From: Taenia hydatigena
Taxonomy: Eukaryota > Platyhelminthes > Cestoda > Cyclophyllidea > Taeniidae
Assembly (NCBI GenBank): GCA_036345935.2
Contig: JADWOT020000001.1
Location: 18,929,761-18,993,760 of the forward strand
Direction of reading: 5' to 3'
DNA length: 64,000 nucleotides
Below are positions 61,406 to 64,000 of this stretch, piece after piece. The notes below the pieces were generated by a model. The model did not search any database, had not been told where the DNA came from, and was given only the letters and a program-made list of their open reading frames with translations. The position numbers and the translations under genes are program-made. Position 1 is the stretch's first letter, and each line of letters opens with the position of its first letter.

Positions 61406-64000
61406 ACCTACTTACAGAAGTAGACAACCTGTTCAAAAACCGAAAATCGCAAACCGATGTTAAGTAAATAAGCGTGTCCATTTGTGCTTTACATCCAGAT
61501 TTTCACAACAATCATAGTGATCGTGGATAACTCCAGAGAGTACAAGACTTTTCCCAACTACCGGTTTCGTCTGCTTCGATCCTCCACATAAATGAAAGCA
61601 GGCGAAGAAATGCGTCGTGAAGCCAACTTTGGTTGGAACACGCATTGATAAAATTCGTTCGAACCTGCTTGATTGATTACACACCACCTATTCACCACAA
61701 TGCCTTACTGACTTCCACATCGCCCACCAAGGAAATACCGCCATTCACGACTACTTCCCGTCTACTACCCAAGGGCATAATATATATAAAGACGTCTTCA
61801 TTGAGTACTCAGTAACTATCGAAATCCAAAGCACAATTACACTAAGTGCCCATACAACACCGACATCTCACCTTGGTGCAAGCTAAATCTGCATTAAACA
61901 GATGAGAAGATACGTGGTCTCCAAGAGGCTGACTGTAAAATTACCACATTGTGCGGCTCGTAAGATCTGGATTTCCATCCACAATGTACCGTAGCGACTA
62001 CAACAAGTGTACCCAGAGAATTACCAATGGGTCGTCTAATAAATGTAGCAAACTTCACTTAAATAAGAACATTTTAACTGCTCTCGCGAAATTCTAATAA
62101 GCGTTTGACAAGGAATGTGATGGAACACCCGCGGTTCACTCCACGCAGACTAGTCAGTAGCTTGCAGTCCTCACTAATGCAATCTCACGCCAGCTCCTGT
62201 GACAACATTAATTACATAGAGTCAGATAAGGGTTAAGTTTGATGTCGCGCAAGATTTTGATTCCCCATCCACCCGGGGATGCGTGTATCCATTAACTTAC
62301 CTGGCATCCATCTACTTGCATGGACTATCTTCGGATTGCCTCCAGGGAAACGCGATTTGATATAGCACACTCAACCTACGGTGATGGCAGCGCAACTAAA
62401 TCCACGTCTATCTTTTGCTACTCATCATACAATGCCTTAATAAATTGCTTACTCCCCTCATACACCCACATCGCTCACGATCCACCATCACATTCACTGC
62501 AACGTGTTATGTTGTCGGCTCAAAAGCCAACTACATCCACGATTGGCACTCCACACTTTTTCCAATACAATGAACACACCACATATGTCAACAAGAGCAC
62601 AGTGAAACTAAACGGTTGCAATTTATAAAAGGCAGTGACGCATCACCATACTTGAAAAATCAAGCCGGACAACTGTTCCATCTGGTGAGAAGTCTTTTAC
62701 TCATTCCACCAGAAACACCTAGTTAAATTGACCCAACTTCCGTACCTAAGTGTCACTAAGGATGAGCAGCAGCGGTGCAGCGAATGCAGGCAAGATTCAT
62801 CTCTATCCCCATCACCGGTTAGCGGCGTTTGATGAACTCGCAATGCTACTCATCACCCCCTTCATTAGGCGTGCTTCTTGCCCCGAGAACTAACAATAGG
62901 CGCATTTCGTGCCTGCAGAGTGAAAAGTCTCTTACAATGCCTTTCACTAAGATGGCATCTGTTATCACCATTCCCCTTAGTCTTGTCGGCAGCCTCAAAC
63001 ATCAACCACGACTGATCGGAAATGCCATTTGATTCACATTCGCTACCATCAATGTGTACACTCCGCATTGGCCATTTCATTCTTCTTAAGGCAGAATTTC
63101 AAAGTCCGAGTGTTGTAGGAGTGGCCAATCCGAATTCAAAATCTAACAAGAAGAAAATGACTGCGAACGTTGCTTGCCATGCCTTGAGGCACCGGTTTGC
63201 GCTGAGGCGCATTGCGAGTACATCTAACGCCGCTCATGTCATTAAAGTATCTTGTATTTGAAACCTCTTCCGGGCAATATACTTGTGCTCTTTCCTATAG
63301 CATTTTTAAAATTGCCGCTTATCAATTATGTTTTGTTACGCAATTCCATTAACTCCATAAAAGCATAACTATTCCAAGTCTTCTTTTTGAAGTAAGTACG
63401 AAGAGATAATCGCAAGAATGCGACCATATGTTGTCCTAACCTACATTCTATCATGTGATAGCAATGTGTTCAGTTTTGCAAGCATCAGCTTACCTATAGG
63501 CAGTGTTCTTATTTAAATGCTTCGATGCGAGCATTGTACAGTTTGTCAGGCTGTAGGTGGCCGAGAGTGACCCCTCCCAGTGAGAAATTAGAATTTCTCA
63601 TTAACGGATCAACAAATAGATCCGTCGCTGGTGCATTTGGGAAGATTTAGTTGGTACCGAGTTTAGCCAGATTAGGAACCTCCCAACTTAGCCAGTAGGT
63701 CCGAGGGCCCACGGGGTTCCAGTGAAAGAAGTGGGAAATCGGGGTTCCTCCTACATCGATTGCTTTTGCCACAGTCATTTCTAAGATTTAACACAGCAAA
63801 ACATAATTTATTCCGACATTATCATTCTACTAGCTAAGAATAGTATCTAAAAAGACTTCAAGATGCACCGCCTTACCTGCATGTCCTACTGGGGATAGCG
63901 GTCATTAAGTACTATCATTTATACCGGCGTTTAACAGTTCTGATTGCACGCGCGTGTGTAGTGCACATGCTAATGCAGCCTGATTGATTCCAGTCCTATT
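61406..64000. other. Right end of the window, no gene recognised
   Basis: A TATATATAAAG stretch lies near 61782 but no reading frame follows convincingly. The frame 62320-62628 (102 codons) has no known motif. Two short perfect hairpins stand side by side at 63581-63625. Confidence 0.4.

Noticed and set aside
63541..63780. tRNA-derived SINE or RNA gene suggested by GGTTCC and hairpins
   Set aside because: No A-box/B-box pair at the right spacing and no tail or target duplication were found.

Overview
The window looks like animal nuclear DNA. Its one recognisable gene family has spliced coding exons with GT..AG borders, one gene of which reads through 11 consistently phased exons. It also holds decayed LTR retrotransposons and a minisatellite, and shows no operons, bacterial ribosome-binding sites or CRISPR arrays. 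The genes are CD39-type ecto-nucleotidases with short introns, which fits an invertebrate such as a flatworm, but the species is an inference with no marker gene behind it.

The dominant structure is a giant palindrome. Bases 1-21325 are the left arm (cut by the window edge), 21326-25220 are a 3.9-kb unique spacer, and 25221-46342 are the right arm, the reverse complement of the left. The inner ~15 kb of the arms is nearly identical. The outermost ~5.7 kb carries clearly more substitutions and several indels.

Each arm carries, from spacer to outside: unrecognised DNA, a decayed Ty3/Gypsy integrase, a ~1-kb minisatellite with a ~53-bp unit, a small non-autonomous LTR element (TRIM-like) with a tRNA-Leu-type primer site, NTPDase pseudogene B, a solo LTR, and NTPDase gene A. 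Genes A and B run outward (minus strand on the left, plus strand on the right). Gene A on the left reads as an intact 523-residue two-membrane-anchor NTPDase. Its mirror copy has lost the C-terminal membrane segment through a 158-bp deletion. Both copies have strongly altered apyrase conserved regions (ACR1, ACR2, ACR4), so they may be pseudo-apyrases. A third, broken paralogue (C) begins 66 bp outside the right arm.

From 48.9 to 64 kb the DNA is non-palindromic and gene-poor. It contains two divergent copies of a small Cys/His-rich protein gene with a CXXC-X13-CXXC pattern (51.8 and 56.0 kb), a diverged third array of the same minisatellite (58.4-58.9 kb), and a convergent inverted pair of promoter/first-exon-like modules (59.1-61.4 kb). 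No tRNA, rRNA or other RNA gene was recognised.
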